From Thiolinea disciformis DSM 14473 (GTDB lineage Bacteria > Pseudomonadota > Gammaproteobacteria > Thiotrichales > Thiotrichaceae), in NCBI RefSeq assembly GCF_000371925.1, contig NZ_AQVE01000011.1, positions 40,418-104,417 on the forward strand: a stretch of 64,000 nt of DNA. Reading direction: 5' to 3'. Both the position numbers and the translations under genes were made by a program. Shown here in pieces: positions 27,140-36,294 of this stretch (positions are counted from its first letter, which is position 1; each line of letters begins with the position of its first letter). Under the pieces are notes generated by a model. That model did not search any database. It was not told the origin of the DNA and was given only the letters and a program-made list of their open reading frames with translations.

Positions 27140-28023
27140 TAGAAATATCCTTCTTGTTTTTTCTTTTCCATGGAGCCAGGTGTATCAGTATCAATTAAAC
27201 GGCCTTGACGCTCTGAGCTGCGTGCAGTAAAAGTTTCAGCAATAATCGACTCAATCGTATCTGCATCACTTTCAATAGCGGCGGTTAAAGGCCAGCAGCC
27301 TAGGGTACGAAATCTGACCTTACGTATTTGCGCTTTTTCGCCTTCAGCAAAAGGAAAACGCTCATCATCGACCATAATAAGCTGACCGTTGCGTTGTACA
27401 ACAGGACGTTCTGCGGCCAAATAAAGTGGCACAATCGGAATTTTTTCAGCATAGATATATTGCCAAATATCTAACTCTGTCCAGTTACTTAAAGGGAAAA
27501 CACGAATGGTTTCATCAGGTTGAATGTGGGTATTATAAAGATTCCATAATTCAGGACGCTGAGCATTGGGTTGCCAACGATGCCCTGCGGCGCGAAACGA
27601 GAATACACGTTCTTTCGCACGGCTTTTTTCTTCATCACGGCGCGCACCACCAAATACCACATCAAACCCATACTGATCTAAGGCTTGCTTTAAACCCTGT
27701 GTTTTCATCACATCGGTGTGATAATTACTGCCGTGGGTAAAAGGGCTAATTTTTTCCTCAATGCCCTGTAGATTGGTATGAACCAATAATTTCATACCAC
27801 TTTCTTGCGCCATGCGATCACGATGCGCATACATGGCTTTGAACTTCCATAAGGTATCGACATGGAGCAAGGGAAAGGGTGGCGGGGCTGGGTAAAATGC
27901 TTTACGAGCAAGATGTAGCATCACGGAAGAGTCTTTGCCGACGGAGTACATCATCACGGGATTTTTAGCGGTGGCTACCGCCTCGCGGATAATTTCAATG
28001 GATTCGGATTCGAGAACGTGCAT
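27139..28023 (-). CDS. cysD: Sulfate adenylyltransferase subunit 2
   Basis: The protein has 294 aa. The PP-loop is [18 protein letters not shown] near residue 27, followed by [31 protein letters not shown] and [16 protein letters not shown] with VFPLSNW. It is the catalytic subunit that adenylates sulfate; CysN supplies GTP energy. It is cotranslated with cysNC. It lies 30 nt downstream of the PglF-like gene in a glycan cluster, which suggests it may serve glycan sulfation as well as cysteine synthesis. No sulfotransferase gene was recognised in this window. Confidence 0.95.
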   Translation of the reverse strand: MHVLESESIEIIREAVATAKNPVMMYSVGKDSSVMLHLARKAFYPAPPPFPLLHVDTLWKFKAMYAHRDRMAQESGMKLLVHTNLQGIEEKISPFTHGSNYHTDVMKTQGLKQALDQYGFDVVFGGARRDEEKSRAKERVFSFRAAGHRWQPNAQRPELWNLYNTHIQPDETIRVFPLSNWTELDIWQYIYAEKIPIVPLYLAAERPVVQRNGQLIMVDDERFPFAEGEKAQIRKVRFRTLGCWPLTAAIESDADTIESIIAETFTARSSERQGRLIDTDTPGSMEKKKQEGYF

Positions 28024-28053
28024 GATAAATAATTGTGAACTAAATTGTATATT

Positions 28054-29943
28054 TTACGCAGCTTGCGCAACTATTAAAGGTTGTTCATTAGGTTTTTTAT
28101 AGCCTTGCACATAGGTTTCAAGAATTTGATAGATAGTATTAATATCGTATTGATCGGTAGCGCGAATAATCATTTGAATAGTTGTTTCTAGTTCTGACCA
28201 GGTTAGGCAGTCTTCATTTGCTTTAAATATTCTTGGGTGTTGAGTGGGATTAGCATTATTTTCTATGAGTAGTTCTTCATAAAGCTTCTCACCAGGCCTT
28301 AAGCCTGTAAATTGAATGGCTATATTGCCTTCAGGGTGTTGGTCATCCTTGATGGCTAAGCCACTCAATCGAATCATCCGTTTGGCTAAATCAACAATTT
28401 TTACAGGCTCACCCATATCTAATAAAAAAACTTCCCCTCCTTCTGCCATTGCTCCTGCTTGTATCACTAATTGAGCCGCTTCTGGAATGGTCATAAAGTA
28501 ACGGATAATATCAGGGTGAGTAACCGTAATAGGCCCACCAGCTTTAATTTGCCTTCTAAATAATGGTACTACTGAACCCGAAGAACCCAATACATTCCCA
28601 AAACGCACCATCGCAAAACGACTCTTAGAGCCTTTTTGTGCAAAGCCTTGTAGAACTAGTTCCGCAATTCGTTTGGTAGCCCCCATCACATTAGTAGGAC
28701 GTACCGCTTTATCGGTAGAAATCAATACAAAATGATCAATACCCGCTTTATAAGCCGCATTAGCGGCACACCATGTACCAATGGCATTATTTTTAATCCC
28801 TTCGATCGGATTGAATTCAACTAAAGGCACATGTTTGTAGGCGGCTGCATGATATAGCGTATGAATCTGGTGAGTGGTTAGAATTTGATATAAATAATCT
28901 TGATTTTGCACAGAGCCGAGTAAGGCAATTAATTCTATAGCGCTTGACTGTTTAGTTAAGTGTTCACTCAGTTCCTTTTCAATCAGATATAGACTTACTT
29001 CTGATAGCTCAAAAAGAATAAGTTTTTGGGGTTCTAACTGGATAATTTGACGACATAATTCGGAACCAATCGACCCACCTGCGCCTGTAACCAGAATATT
29101 TTTATTTTTGATACATAATTCTAGTAATTCCGATTGAGGATTAACAGATGGTCGTCCCAATAGTTCGTCGATTTCAATTTCGCGTATTTCCTCAATGCTT
29201 TTTTGCCCCGAAACTAAATCCGCCATCCCTGGAATAGAGCGTACATGAATCGGATAAGGTTCTAGTAATTGCACGATTTCCCTACGACGTTGTTGTGTCG
29301 CAGAGGGTAATGCTAGTAAAATCTGTTTGATGCCTGTGTTATCAATCAATTGTTGTAACTGTTCAAATGAGTAAATCTTAAGGCTATGAATATAAGAACC
29401 CTGTAGGCTTTTATCATCATCAATAAACGCCAGTGGTTCATATTCAGGACTATTAAATAAAGCTTGTGCTAATTGAGAGCCTGACGAGCCTGCTCCATAA
29501 ATAACAACGGGAATACGCTGATCTTTATGATTAAAATATTGATAATAACGGCGGATAAAGTGCCGACTAGAGGAAACCAATAAGAAAGCAGTACCTAGAT
29601 AAATAGCGAAAACTGATTTTGGTACTCCTTGTAACTTAAATAAATATGTAATTAGTATTAAGCCACAGGCGGAAAAAGCCACACCCTGTGAAACAGCAAT
29701 GATTGCTTTGTGGCCTAAGAAGCGAATAATCGCACGATATAAACCCAATTTAGTAAAAATGGGTATGGTAATAAAAGGCGCCACCACAAGTAACCATGCG
29801 CCATCTCTTAAGTCAGGCATCCAACTACCTAAACGCATAGCATAGCTCAACCACAAGGCTAGTGGTAGTAATAATATATCTAGTAAGATAATGATTAGGC
29901 GTTTTTGCCAGCGGGGGAGTTGAAACAGGGAGGTTATTTTCAT
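28054..29943 (-). CDS. Nucleotide-sugar C4,C6-dehydratase, PglF/WbpM type
   Basis: The protein has 629 aa. Four membrane helices fill about residues 12-125, a first Rossmann domain follows (VVIYGAGSSGSQLAQAL), and the catalytic SDR domain starts with ILVTGAGGSIGSELCRQI near residue 286. The active site is STDKAVRPTNVMGATKR, with Met in the usual tyrosine place, as in WbpM and PglF. The enzyme makes UDP-2-acetamido-4-keto-2,4,6-trideoxyglucose from UDP-GlcNAc, the first step to bacillosamine. It lies next to PglE-, PglD-, PglC- and PglA-like genes. The membrane location is expected. Confidence 0.92.
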   Translation of the reverse strand: MKITSLFQLPRWQKRLIIILLDILLLPLALWLSYAMRLGSWMPDLRDGAWLLVVAPFITIPIFTKLGLYRAIIRFLGHKAIIAVSQGVAFSACGLILITYLFKLQGVPKSVFAIYLGTAFLLVSSSRHFIRRYYQYFNHKDQRIPVVIYGAGSSGSQLAQALFNSPEYEPLAFIDDDKSLQGSYIHSLKIYSFEQLQQLIDNTGIKQILLALPSATQQRRREIVQLLEPYPIHVRSIPGMADLVSGQKSIEEIREIEIDELLGRPSVNPQSELLELCIKNKNILVTGAGGSIGSELCRQIIQLEPQKLILFELSEVSLYLIEKELSEHLTKQSSAIELIALLGSVQNQDYLYQILTTHQIHTLYHAAAYKHVPLVEFNPIEGIKNNAIGTWCAANAAYKAGIDHFVLISTDKAVRPTNVMGATKRIAELVLQGFAQKGSKSRFAMVRFGNVLGSSGSVVPLFRRQIKAGGPITVTHPDIIRYFMTIPEAAQLVIQAGAMAEGGEVFLLDMGEPVKIVDLAKRMIRLSGLAIKDDQHPEGNIAIQFTGLRPGEKLYEELLIENNANPTQHPRIFKANEDCLTWSELETTIQMIIRATDQYDINTIYQILETYVQGYKKPNEQPLIVAQAA

Positions 29944-29961
29944 ATAAATTGAGAATTATTA

Positions 29962-31143
29962 TTATGGCTTCTTCGTGGCTTCGATCAGTACGCTGGTCAA
30001 AACATCACAAGTTAGCTGTATGTTTTTATCGTTCAAAGTAGGATGAACTAAAAACATTAGACTTGTTTCGCCTAACTCCTTCGCCGTGGGTAATCTCTCT
30101 TGTGGCCGCCAACCAGTATTATCAAATGCCTTTTCTAAATAGACTTCTGAGCAGGAACCTGAATAACAAGGTACTCCTTGCGCATTAATTACTTCAATAA
30201 TTCTATCTCTATTCCATTCAGGTTTTAATTGAGTAGGCTCTACAAATACATAACATTTGTAACAAGCATGCTTAATATGTTCTGGAACAATAGGTACTCG
30301 TAAACCCCTCAAGGTTTTAGCACATTCCCAAATTTGATGGGCATTATGTTGACGTTTCCTTGTCCATTCGGACATATGTTTAAGCTGAATGCGTCCAATT
30401 ACTGCTTGGATTTCTAACATTCGCCAATTGGTACCAAAACTCTCATGTAGCCAACGGAAGCCTGTTGGATGTTGATGCTCATAAACAGCTTCCCAGCTTT
30501 TGCCATGATCTTTATAGCTCCACATTTTTGACCAGAGCTCACGATTATTAGTAGTCACCATACCACCTTCACCACCCGTGGTCATGATTTTATCTTGACA
30601 GAATGACCACGCGCCGATATGTCCAATACTCCCTACAGATTTTCCTTTATAAGTTGCTCCATGTGCTTGAGCACAATCCTCTATCACATAAAGGTTATGT
30701 TCTCGTGCCAGTGCCATAATATCATCCATTTCACAAGGCCAACCTGCTAGATGCACACAAATAATTGCGCGAGTTTTTGGAGTGATCACAGCTCGAATCG
30801 TTTCAGCACTAATATTTTGGTTATTACGATCAATATCGGCAAAAATTGGGGTAGCTTCAGCTGTTACAATACAAGAAACAGAGGCTAGGAAAGTACGTGA
30901 GGTAACAATAACCTCATCACCTTGCCCAATATTTAATGCTTTAAGTGCTACATCTAATGCTACTGTCCCATTAGCTAAAGCAATGGCGTATTTAGTACCG
31001 CACCATACAGCAAATTCTTTTTCGAATTCGCGGCACTCGTTGCCTGTCCAGTAGTTAACTTTATTGGAGAGGAGGGTCTGGGAAATAGCATCGGCTTCTT
31101 CTTGCGTGAAAGAAGGCCAAGAGGGGAATGGGGTATTTAGCAT
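29962..31143 (-). CDS. DegT/DnrJ/EryC1/StrS-type sugar aminotransferase, PglE-like
   Basis: The protein is 393 aa from ATG 31143 (MLNTPFPSW); the frame is open to 31185, but that start would lie inside the upstream gene. It shows ALANGTVALDVALKALNIG, VIEDCAQAHGATYKG and the PLP lysine region WSFCQDKIMTTGGEGGM. Such enzymes transfer an amino group from glutamate to a 4-keto sugar. By context it most likely aminates the product of the PglF-like enzyme. It is 20 nt after the PglD-like gene. The family is sure; the substrate is inferred. Confidence 0.88.
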   Translation of the reverse strand: MLNTPFPSWPSFTQEEADAISQTLLSNKVNYWTGNECREFEKEFAVWCGTKYAIALANGTVALDVALKALNIGQGDEVIVTSRTFLASVSCIVTAEATPIFADIDRNNQNISAETIRAVITPKTRAIICVHLAGWPCEMDDIMALAREHNLYVIEDCAQAHGATYKGKSVGSIGHIGAWSFCQDKIMTTGGEGGMVTTNNRELWSKMWSYKDHGKSWEAVYEHQHPTGFRWLHESFGTNWRMLEIQAVIGRIQLKHMSEWTRKRQHNAHQIWECAKTLRGLRVPIVPEHIKHACYKCYVFVEPTQLKPEWNRDRIIEVINAQGVPCYSGSCSEVYLEKAFDNTGWRPQERLPTAKELGETSLMFLVHPTLNDKNIQLTCDVLTSVLIEATKKP

Positions 31144-31163
31144 ATTTTTACTTTTAGCATTAC

Positions 31164-31766
31164 TTATATGGAGCGGGCAGGACACCCAATTACAGTAATA
31201 TTATCAGGCAAATTATTTGTCACAACAGCACCTGCTCCAACCGTGACATTATTCCCGATGGTAATATAAGGTAAGATAGTTGCCCCTGCTCCAATCAAAC
31301 ATTCTTTGCCAAGTGTTACGCCACCGCCCAAAGTAGCAGAGGGGGCGATATGACAAAAGCTGCCAATAATACAATCATGGTCGACCACAGCATTATGATT
31401 GATGATGCAACCTTCACCCAGATAAGTATCAGGTCCAATAATTGCGCCAACAGCAATAAGACTACCTAAACCAATAGCTGTGTTAGGATAAATGGTTGCA
31501 TTTGGATGGATAGCAGTTTTGGCTATTATACCAGTGCGATGCCATTCATTTTGAAGTCGACTACGTATGGTGTTGTTGCCAATAGCAAAGTGGATAGTAT
31601 AAGCAGTTAAATTCTGAAGCTCTGTTGGAGAGATAATGGGAACTCCACAGAACAACCCTTTAGCATTATCGTCAATGAGGCTTTCAATATTATTTCCATT
31701 TTGGGCCAAAGTATAAAAAGCGATTTTACCATGACCGCCAGCACCATAAATATATATTTTATCCAT
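31164..31766 (-). CDS. NeuD/PglD-family sugar O/N-acetyltransferase
   Basis: The protein is 200 aa from ATG 31766 ([14 protein letters not shown]), with AGG a few bases upstream; it overlaps the preceding gene by 8 nt. A small N-terminal Rossmann-like domain ([19 protein letters not shown]) leads to a left-handed beta-helix of hexapeptide repeats ([40 protein letters not shown]). The likely catalytic His is in [10 protein letters not shown]. The family acetylates the 4-amino group of UDP-sugars, giving UDP-N,N'-diacetylbacillosamine. The neighbours support this. Confidence 0.88.
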   Translation of the reverse strand: MDKIYIYGAGGHGKIAFYTLAQNGNNIESLIDDNAKGLFCGVPIISPTELQNLTAYTIHFAIGNNTIRSRLQNEWHRTGIIAKTAIHPNATIYPNTAIGLGSLIAVGAIIGPDTYLGEGCIINHNAVVDHDCIIGSFCHIAPSATLGGGVTLGKECLIGAGATILPYITIGNNVTVGAGAVVTNNLPDNITVIGCPARSI

Positions 31767-32352
31767 GAGTACCTGTGAATTTTGGCATAGTCGCTTCACC
31801 CTCAGCACTAATGCCTTCGCGTATAAATACTTTTTTGATAGTCAAAAACAAGATCTTTAGGTCAATCCAGAAAGATTGATTGTCCACGTACCAAACATCC
31901 AATTTAAATTTATCTTCCCAACTAATGGTATTGCGCCCATTAATTTGTGCCCAGCCTGTAATTCCAGGGCGGACTTCGTGGCGACGTGCTTGCTCAGAAC
32001 TATAATATAGTAGGTATTCCATTAGTAAGGGGCGAGGTCCTACTAGACTCATTTCACCTTTGAGGACATTCCAGAGTTCTGGAAGTTCGTCGAGGCTGGT
32101 GGCACGCAAGAGTCTACCGAATTTCGTTAGGCGTACGGCATCAGGAAGTAAATTACCGTTCTCGTCTTTTTTATCGGTCATAGTACGGAACTTAACCATC
32201 TTGAAAGGTTTACCGTTTAGACCCGGTCGGTTTTGAGTGAAGAAAACAGGAGACCCTAATTTTAGATGGATGAGCAGTATTAAAGTGAGGATTATAGGGC
32301 TGAGTAGAAGCAGGCTGATTATAGCAATTATAAAATCTAAAATGCGTTTCAT
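31759..32352 (-). CDS. Polyprenyl-phosphate glycosyl-1-phosphate transferase, PglC type
   Basis: The protein has 197 aa, the size of the small monotopic PglC-type transferases. A re-entrant membrane helix ([20 protein letters not shown]) is followed by [20 protein letters not shown], the catalytic Asp-Glu pair in [12 protein letters not shown] and [13 protein letters not shown]. It transfers a sugar-1-phosphate, probably diNAcBac-1-P, from UDP to undecaprenyl phosphate and so starts the glycan. It overlaps the glycosyltransferase gene by 4 nt and the PglD-like gene by 8 nt. Confidence 0.92.
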   Translation of the reverse strand: MKRILDFIIAIISLLLLSPIILTLILLIHLKLGSPVFFTQNRPGLNGKPFKMVKFRTMTDKKDENGNLLPDAVRLTKFGRLLRATSLDELPELWNVLKGEMSLVGPRPLLMEYLLYYSSEQARRHEVRPGITGWAQINGRNTISWEDKFKLDVWYVDNQSFWIDLKILFLTIKKVFIREGISAEGEATMPKFTGTHG

Positions 32353-33461
32353 AATCCCATTATTTCCATCAGTTGGGCATTAACCTTGCGGACATCGTAT
32401 TTTTCCTCAGCAAGTTCGCGACTACATTTGCCCATACGTTCCCATTGATTGCGATTTTCTATGAACCAAATCATACGTTCAGCGAGAGCTTGCACATCAG
32501 CTTTGGGAACCAAATAACCATTCTCATCATTGATGACAGTTTCACGACATCCAGGGGTATCCGTAGTAAGGATAGGACGACCAATTGCCATGGCTTCTAG
32601 TACCGTACGTGGCATTCCTTCGTGATAGGATGGTAATACATAGATATGGCAGTTTTGTAAATAAGGGCGCACATCATTGGTTGAGCCAAGATATTCGAGC
32701 CAACCTTGTTGATACCATTGTTGTACTTCAGTCAACGGTATGCCATCGGGTGAGGGATCATGGGGGCCGAGTAGTTGGAAAATAGTTTCTGGGTAGCGGG
32801 TTTTGACGATTTGGGCGGCTTGGGCGTATTCACGAAAGCCTTTTTCACCCAGTAAACGCCCAATGGTTAAGAAAGTAATGCTGCTATCGGGTAATGGTGT
32901 GAGTGGGTAGCGACTAATATCGACACCTGAACCATTAACTAAAGCACCTTTGGAAGCAGGTATAATTCCACGTCGAACAAACTCATTGAGGTTGTCTGGG
33001 TTTTGAAAAATAACGCGCTCAGCACGCTTTAAGGCGGTGCGGTATAGAAATGTTACTAATGTTACTAATAGTTTACGTTTGAGTGTTTCCCCTTGAAAGG
33101 CGAAGCCAAGTCCAGTGATAAGTGCGTAAAAGCGCCTGTTGGGTAAAACATGACTTGCTAGTCCACCCCAGATAACGGGCTTGATGGTATAAGCGAGAAT
33201 GACATCGGGTTGTCGTTCGCGGAAAGTTTGGCGTAACGATTGCCAAGTTTTTAAGTCGGCGAGTGGATTTAGGCTATTGCGCTCTACAGGGTAGGCGCAG
33301 AAGTTTGCGCCCCATGTCGTTAGCTGTTGAGTAACATTGGTTTGTGTTTCTGATGCCATTGCAGTGACTTGGCAATTGGCTTTTAGTAGTGACTGGATGA
33401 GTGGGCCACGGAAGTTGATGAGGGATTCGGGGAGTGCGCCTATAAGAATAAAACGAGTCAT
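32349..33461 (-). CDS. GT4-family glycosyltransferase, PglA-like
   Basis: The protein has 370 aa with a GT-B fold. N-terminal [19 protein letters not shown] and C-terminal [40 protein letters not shown] and the E-x7-E motif around [12 protein letters not shown] are typical of GT4. Context makes it a candidate for adding the second sugar to the lipid-linked bacillosamine. The donor cannot be told. The start is 5 nt downstream of the asnB stop and the end overlaps the PglC-like gene by 4 nt. Confidence 0.87.
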   Translation of the reverse strand: MTRFILIGALPESLINFRGPLIQSLLKANCQVTAMASETQTNVTQQLTTWGANFCAYPVERNSLNPLADLKTWQSLRQTFRERQPDVILAYTIKPVIWGGLASHVLPNRRFYALITGLGFAFQGETLKRKLLVTLVTFLYRTALKRAERVIFQNPDNLNEFVRRGIIPASKGALVNGSGVDISRYPLTPLPDSSITFLTIGRLLGEKGFREYAQAAQIVKTRYPETIFQLLGPHDPSPDGIPLTEVQQWYQQGWLEYLGSTNDVRPYLQNCHIYVLPSYHEGMPRTVLEAMAIGRPILTTDTPGCRETVINDENGYLVPKADVQALAERMIWFIENRNQWERMGKCSRELAEEKYDVRKVNAQLMEIMGL

Positions 33462-33465
33462 GATG

Positions 33466-35409
33466 TTATGAGCGATTATGGTTAAGCCATTGGTTGAAGA
33501 TTAATACATCCCATAGGTGATGTTGCCAGTTACGCTGCCCCGATAGGTGTTCTTTCCACTTTTGGCGGATGGGCGCGGGGTTGAAGTAACCTTCTTGGCT
33601 CAGGCGTGATTCATCCAATAAATTTTCTGCCCAATCGCGTAAGGAACCGCGTAGCCAGCTATCAATCGGTACGCCAAAGCCCATTTTCGGGCGTTCGATG
33701 AGTTCCTTGGGAACGTGGCGATAGAGCACTTGGCGTAATACCCACTTAGTTTGACCTTCGCGCAGTTTGTATTCCAGTGGCAACTGCCAAGCAAATTCGA
33801 CCACACGATGATCAAGGAAGGGGACGCGGCTTTCCAGCGATACGCCCATTGCGGCACGGTCTACTTTGCAGAGGATATCATCGGGGAGATAAGTAAGCAG
33901 GTCGAGTACCATCATGCGTTCGACGGTGTTGAGATGGCTCAAATCTGGCAGAGACCCAGTGAGGAAAGTGCTTGGTTCTGTGCCACCAATGATTACGTTA
34001 GAGGGATGTTGCCAGCCAGATACCATACCTTGGTACAAATCAGCCGCAGAATGGCTTGCCATAACCCCAGCGCCTTTATGTAACTTATCGCCGATATTAG
34101 CCCATTGACCGAAAGCAGGAATGACAGCTTTTAGTGTGGCGGCGATGTGATTCCAGCTTGCGGGTGAAACGCTAGTGATGATTTTTGCTATCCATTGCCG
34201 TAGTGGGCGGGGAATGCGTGATAGTTTGCCCCATGTGTTGGCGGTGAGTTGATAGCGGTTGTAGCCAGCGAATAGCTCATCCCCCGCATCGCCTGAGAGT
34301 GACACGGTGACGTGTTGCCGTGCGAGTTGTGAAACCAGAAAAGTGGGTATTTGGGAGGAGTCCGCAAAGGGTTCGTCGTATAGAGTCGGCAGACGTGGGA
34401 TAACCTGCATACATTCATCAGGTGTGACGTAAAGTTCAGTATGATCAGTACCCAAATATTGCGCTACGGCTTTGGCATGAGTGGCTTCATTATAGAGTCC
34501 TTCATGAAAACCGATGGAGAATGTTTTAATCGGTTGGGTGGATTGTGCCTGCATTAGGGCAACGACGGTTGAGGAGTCAATACCCCCAGAAAGAAACGCA
34601 CCTAGCGGGACATCTGCCATCATTTGTTGCTTGATAGCATCTTTGAGTAGATTTTCTAGCGCATTTACCGCATCTTCGTGTGAGCCAGTAAAGGAATTGG
34701 CTTTGCCTTGGCGGCTAATGTCAACACCTGACCAATAAGTCTGGATGTGTGGCTCGCGTTGTTGGCGTGATACTTGTAGCCATGTGCCGGGTAGGAGTTT
34801 ATGAATGCCTTGGTAAATGGAATAAGGGGCGGGGATGTAGTTGTGGCGCATATAGAGGCATAGCGCATCACGATCAATGTTTGCTTGAAAAGCAGGATAG
34901 GCTTTTAAGGCTTTGAGTTCTGAGCCGAAGAGGAAGGTGTCGCCTTGCCAACCGTAATATAGTGGTTTTTCACCCAAGCGGTCGCGGGCTAGGGTTAAAG
35001 TTTGGGTGTGTTTGTCCCATAGGGCAATGGCAAACATGCCGATGCAGCGTTGTAGGGTCGCTTCAATACCCCATGTTTCCAAGGCGGCTAAGAGGGTTTC
35101 AGTGTCGGAATGTCCACGCCAATTAATGCTGAGGTTGGTTTTTTCAAGCTCGGTACGTAGTTTGTGGTGGTTGTAGATTTCCCCGTTGAAGGCAATGACG
35201 TAACGGCCATTGCCAGATTGCATGGGTTGATGACCAGCGGGGGAAAGATCGACGATGGCGAGGCGGCGGTGAGCTAAGCCAATACCTGCATCATTGTTAT
35301 GCCAAATGCCGGAATCATCAGGACCACGCCGAAACATGGCATCAGCCATGTTGGAGAGTTGTTCAGGGCTAAAGATGTGATTGCTTAAGAAACCAGTGAT
35401 GCCGCACAT
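33466..35409 (-). CDS. asnB: Asparagine synthase-like glutamine amidotransferase
   Basis: The protein has 647 aa. The N-terminal class II glutaminase starts MCGITGF (catalytic Cys2 after Met removal) with RRGPDDSGIW and FNGEIYNH. The synthase domain has the PP-loop FLSGGIDSSTVVALMQ and LSGDAGDELFAGYNRYQ. AsnB-type enzymes in polysaccharide loci amidate hexuronic acids. With tviB and tviC in the same cluster (UDP-GalNAcA), an amide such as GalNAcAN is a reasonable product, but this is inference; free asparagine synthesis is the alternative. A 37-bp tandem repeat lies just upstream. Confidence 0.9.
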   Translation of the reverse strand: MCGITGFLSNHIFSPEQLSNMADAMFRRGPDDSGIWHNNDAGIGLAHRRLAIVDLSPAGHQPMQSGNGRYVIAFNGEIYNHHKLRTELEKTNLSINWRGHSDTETLLAALETWGIEATLQRCIGMFAIALWDKHTQTLTLARDRLGEKPLYYGWQGDTFLFGSELKALKAYPAFQANIDRDALCLYMRHNYIPAPYSIYQGIHKLLPGTWLQVSRQQREPHIQTYWSGVDISRQGKANSFTGSHEDAVNALENLLKDAIKQQMMADVPLGAFLSGGIDSSTVVALMQAQSTQPIKTFSIGFHEGLYNEATHAKAVAQYLGTDHTELYVTPDECMQVIPRLPTLYDEPFADSSQIPTFLVSQLARQHVTVSLSGDAGDELFAGYNRYQLTANTWGKLSRIPRPLRQWIAKIITSVSPASWNHIAATLKAVIPAFGQWANIGDKLHKGAGVMASHSAADLYQGMVSGWQHPSNVIIGGTEPSTFLTGSLPDLSHLNTVERMMVLDLLTYLPDDILCKVDRAAMGVSLESRVPFLDHRVVEFAWQLPLEYKLREGQTKWVLRQVLYRHVPKELIERPKMGFGVPIDSWLRGSLRDWAENLLDESRLSQEGYFNPAPIRQKWKEHLSGQRNWQHHLWDVLIFNQWLNHNRS

Positions 35410-35410
35410 T

Positions 35411-35484
35411 ATTTTATAGCCTTTTATCTTTTACGATAACCTACAGCATTTTATAGCCTTTTATCTTTTACGATAACCTACAGC
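35411..35484 (-). repeat. 37-bp tandem duplication between methyltransferase and asnB
   Basis: Two identical 37-bp units lie at 35411-35447 and 35448-35484. On the minus strand each begins with the codons for VGYRKR (from GCTGTAGG), the stop TAA, and AAAAGGCTATAAAAT. The upstream copy contains the real 3' end of the methyltransferase gene. The downstream copy is a spare end that now forms the asnB leader, including its AAAGG. Identity of the copies suggests a recent event, for instance replication slippage. Confidence 0.95.
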
Positions 35485-36294
35485 ACACCAAAAAGGTAGG
35501 TTGGAGGAAAACTGTATGTTTTCTAATCCCGCTAGTTCCATCATTTGCTGTATCTGCTTTTTTGTGAAACGTTGTTCTAACTGTGTTCCGAAACGATCCA
35601 GTGCATCGGTTCGCATAGTATAAAAACTACAATGACGATAAGCACTAAGAGGGGTATTATCAACATTTAAACCAATTTTTTCTAGAACTAGAGAAAGCTT
35701 TGCTAATGGTAAATAAATAATAGCAGCAATTACCTGAGATGTAGCATATCTTAAGTTGTGTGGCATTCGTGAAATAATAGAACGAAATATTTCGCTAAAC
35801 TTCCAAATAGATCGAAACCATAATGGTCGATTATCAAATGCGTAATAGAGATAAACTAAAAAAGGTGCTCCTGTTTTTAGTTTTTTTACACATGAATCTA
35901 AAGCTGCCTGTGTATCAGGTATATGGTGTAAAACACCCAGAGAGTAGCCGAAGTCCATTGTAGAATCTTGTAAGGGAATATTATCTACCGATGCCTTGTG
36001 AAAAAGACAATTAGCCTGACCCATTAGATTTTTTTTCGCTACTTCAATAGCCGAGCTAGGATCAATACAGTGCAGTGTGCTTACGCGAGGCGCTACTAAT
36101 TTCGCCCATCGTCCGCTACCACAACCTAAATCAAAACCTTGAGCATTTTTTGTTAAGTGATTCCAAGGGAATATTGAAAAATAAGCATCAAAAAGGCGTT
36201 GATGTTCTTCGCTGGGTAATTGAGTTTGATCAAATCTCTCCCATTCATCACCAAAGCCATTTATGGTTTTGGTGTGTATATTTTTTGATATCAT
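35461..36294 (-). CDS. Class I SAM-dependent methyltransferase
   Basis: The protein has 277 aa. The SAM site is FDLGCGSGRWAKLVAPRVS, followed by LHCIDPSSAIEVAKKNL, and the post-motif DFGYSLGVLHHIPDTQAALD is typical. The C-terminal half has hydrophobic segments (SQVIAAIIYLPLAKLSLV), seen in other glycan-cluster methyltransferases. It likely methylates a sugar in the lipid-linked glycan or a nucleotide sugar. It starts by ATGA overlap with the glycosyltransferase at 36291 and its last seven codons are duplicated downstream. Confidence 0.82.
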   Translation of the reverse strand: MISKNIHTKTINGFGDEWERFDQTQLPSEEHQRLFDAYFSIFPWNHLTKNAQGFDLGCGSGRWAKLVAPRVSTLHCIDPSSAIEVAKKNLMGQANCLFHKASVDNIPLQDSTMDFGYSLGVLHHIPDTQAALDSCVKKLKTGAPFLVYLYYAFDNRPLWFRSIWKFSEIFRSIISRMPHNLRYATSQVIAAIIYLPLAKLSLVLEKIGLNVDNTPLSAYRHCSFYTMRTDALDRFGTQLEQRFTKKQIQQMMELAGLENIQFSSNLPFWCAVGYRKR

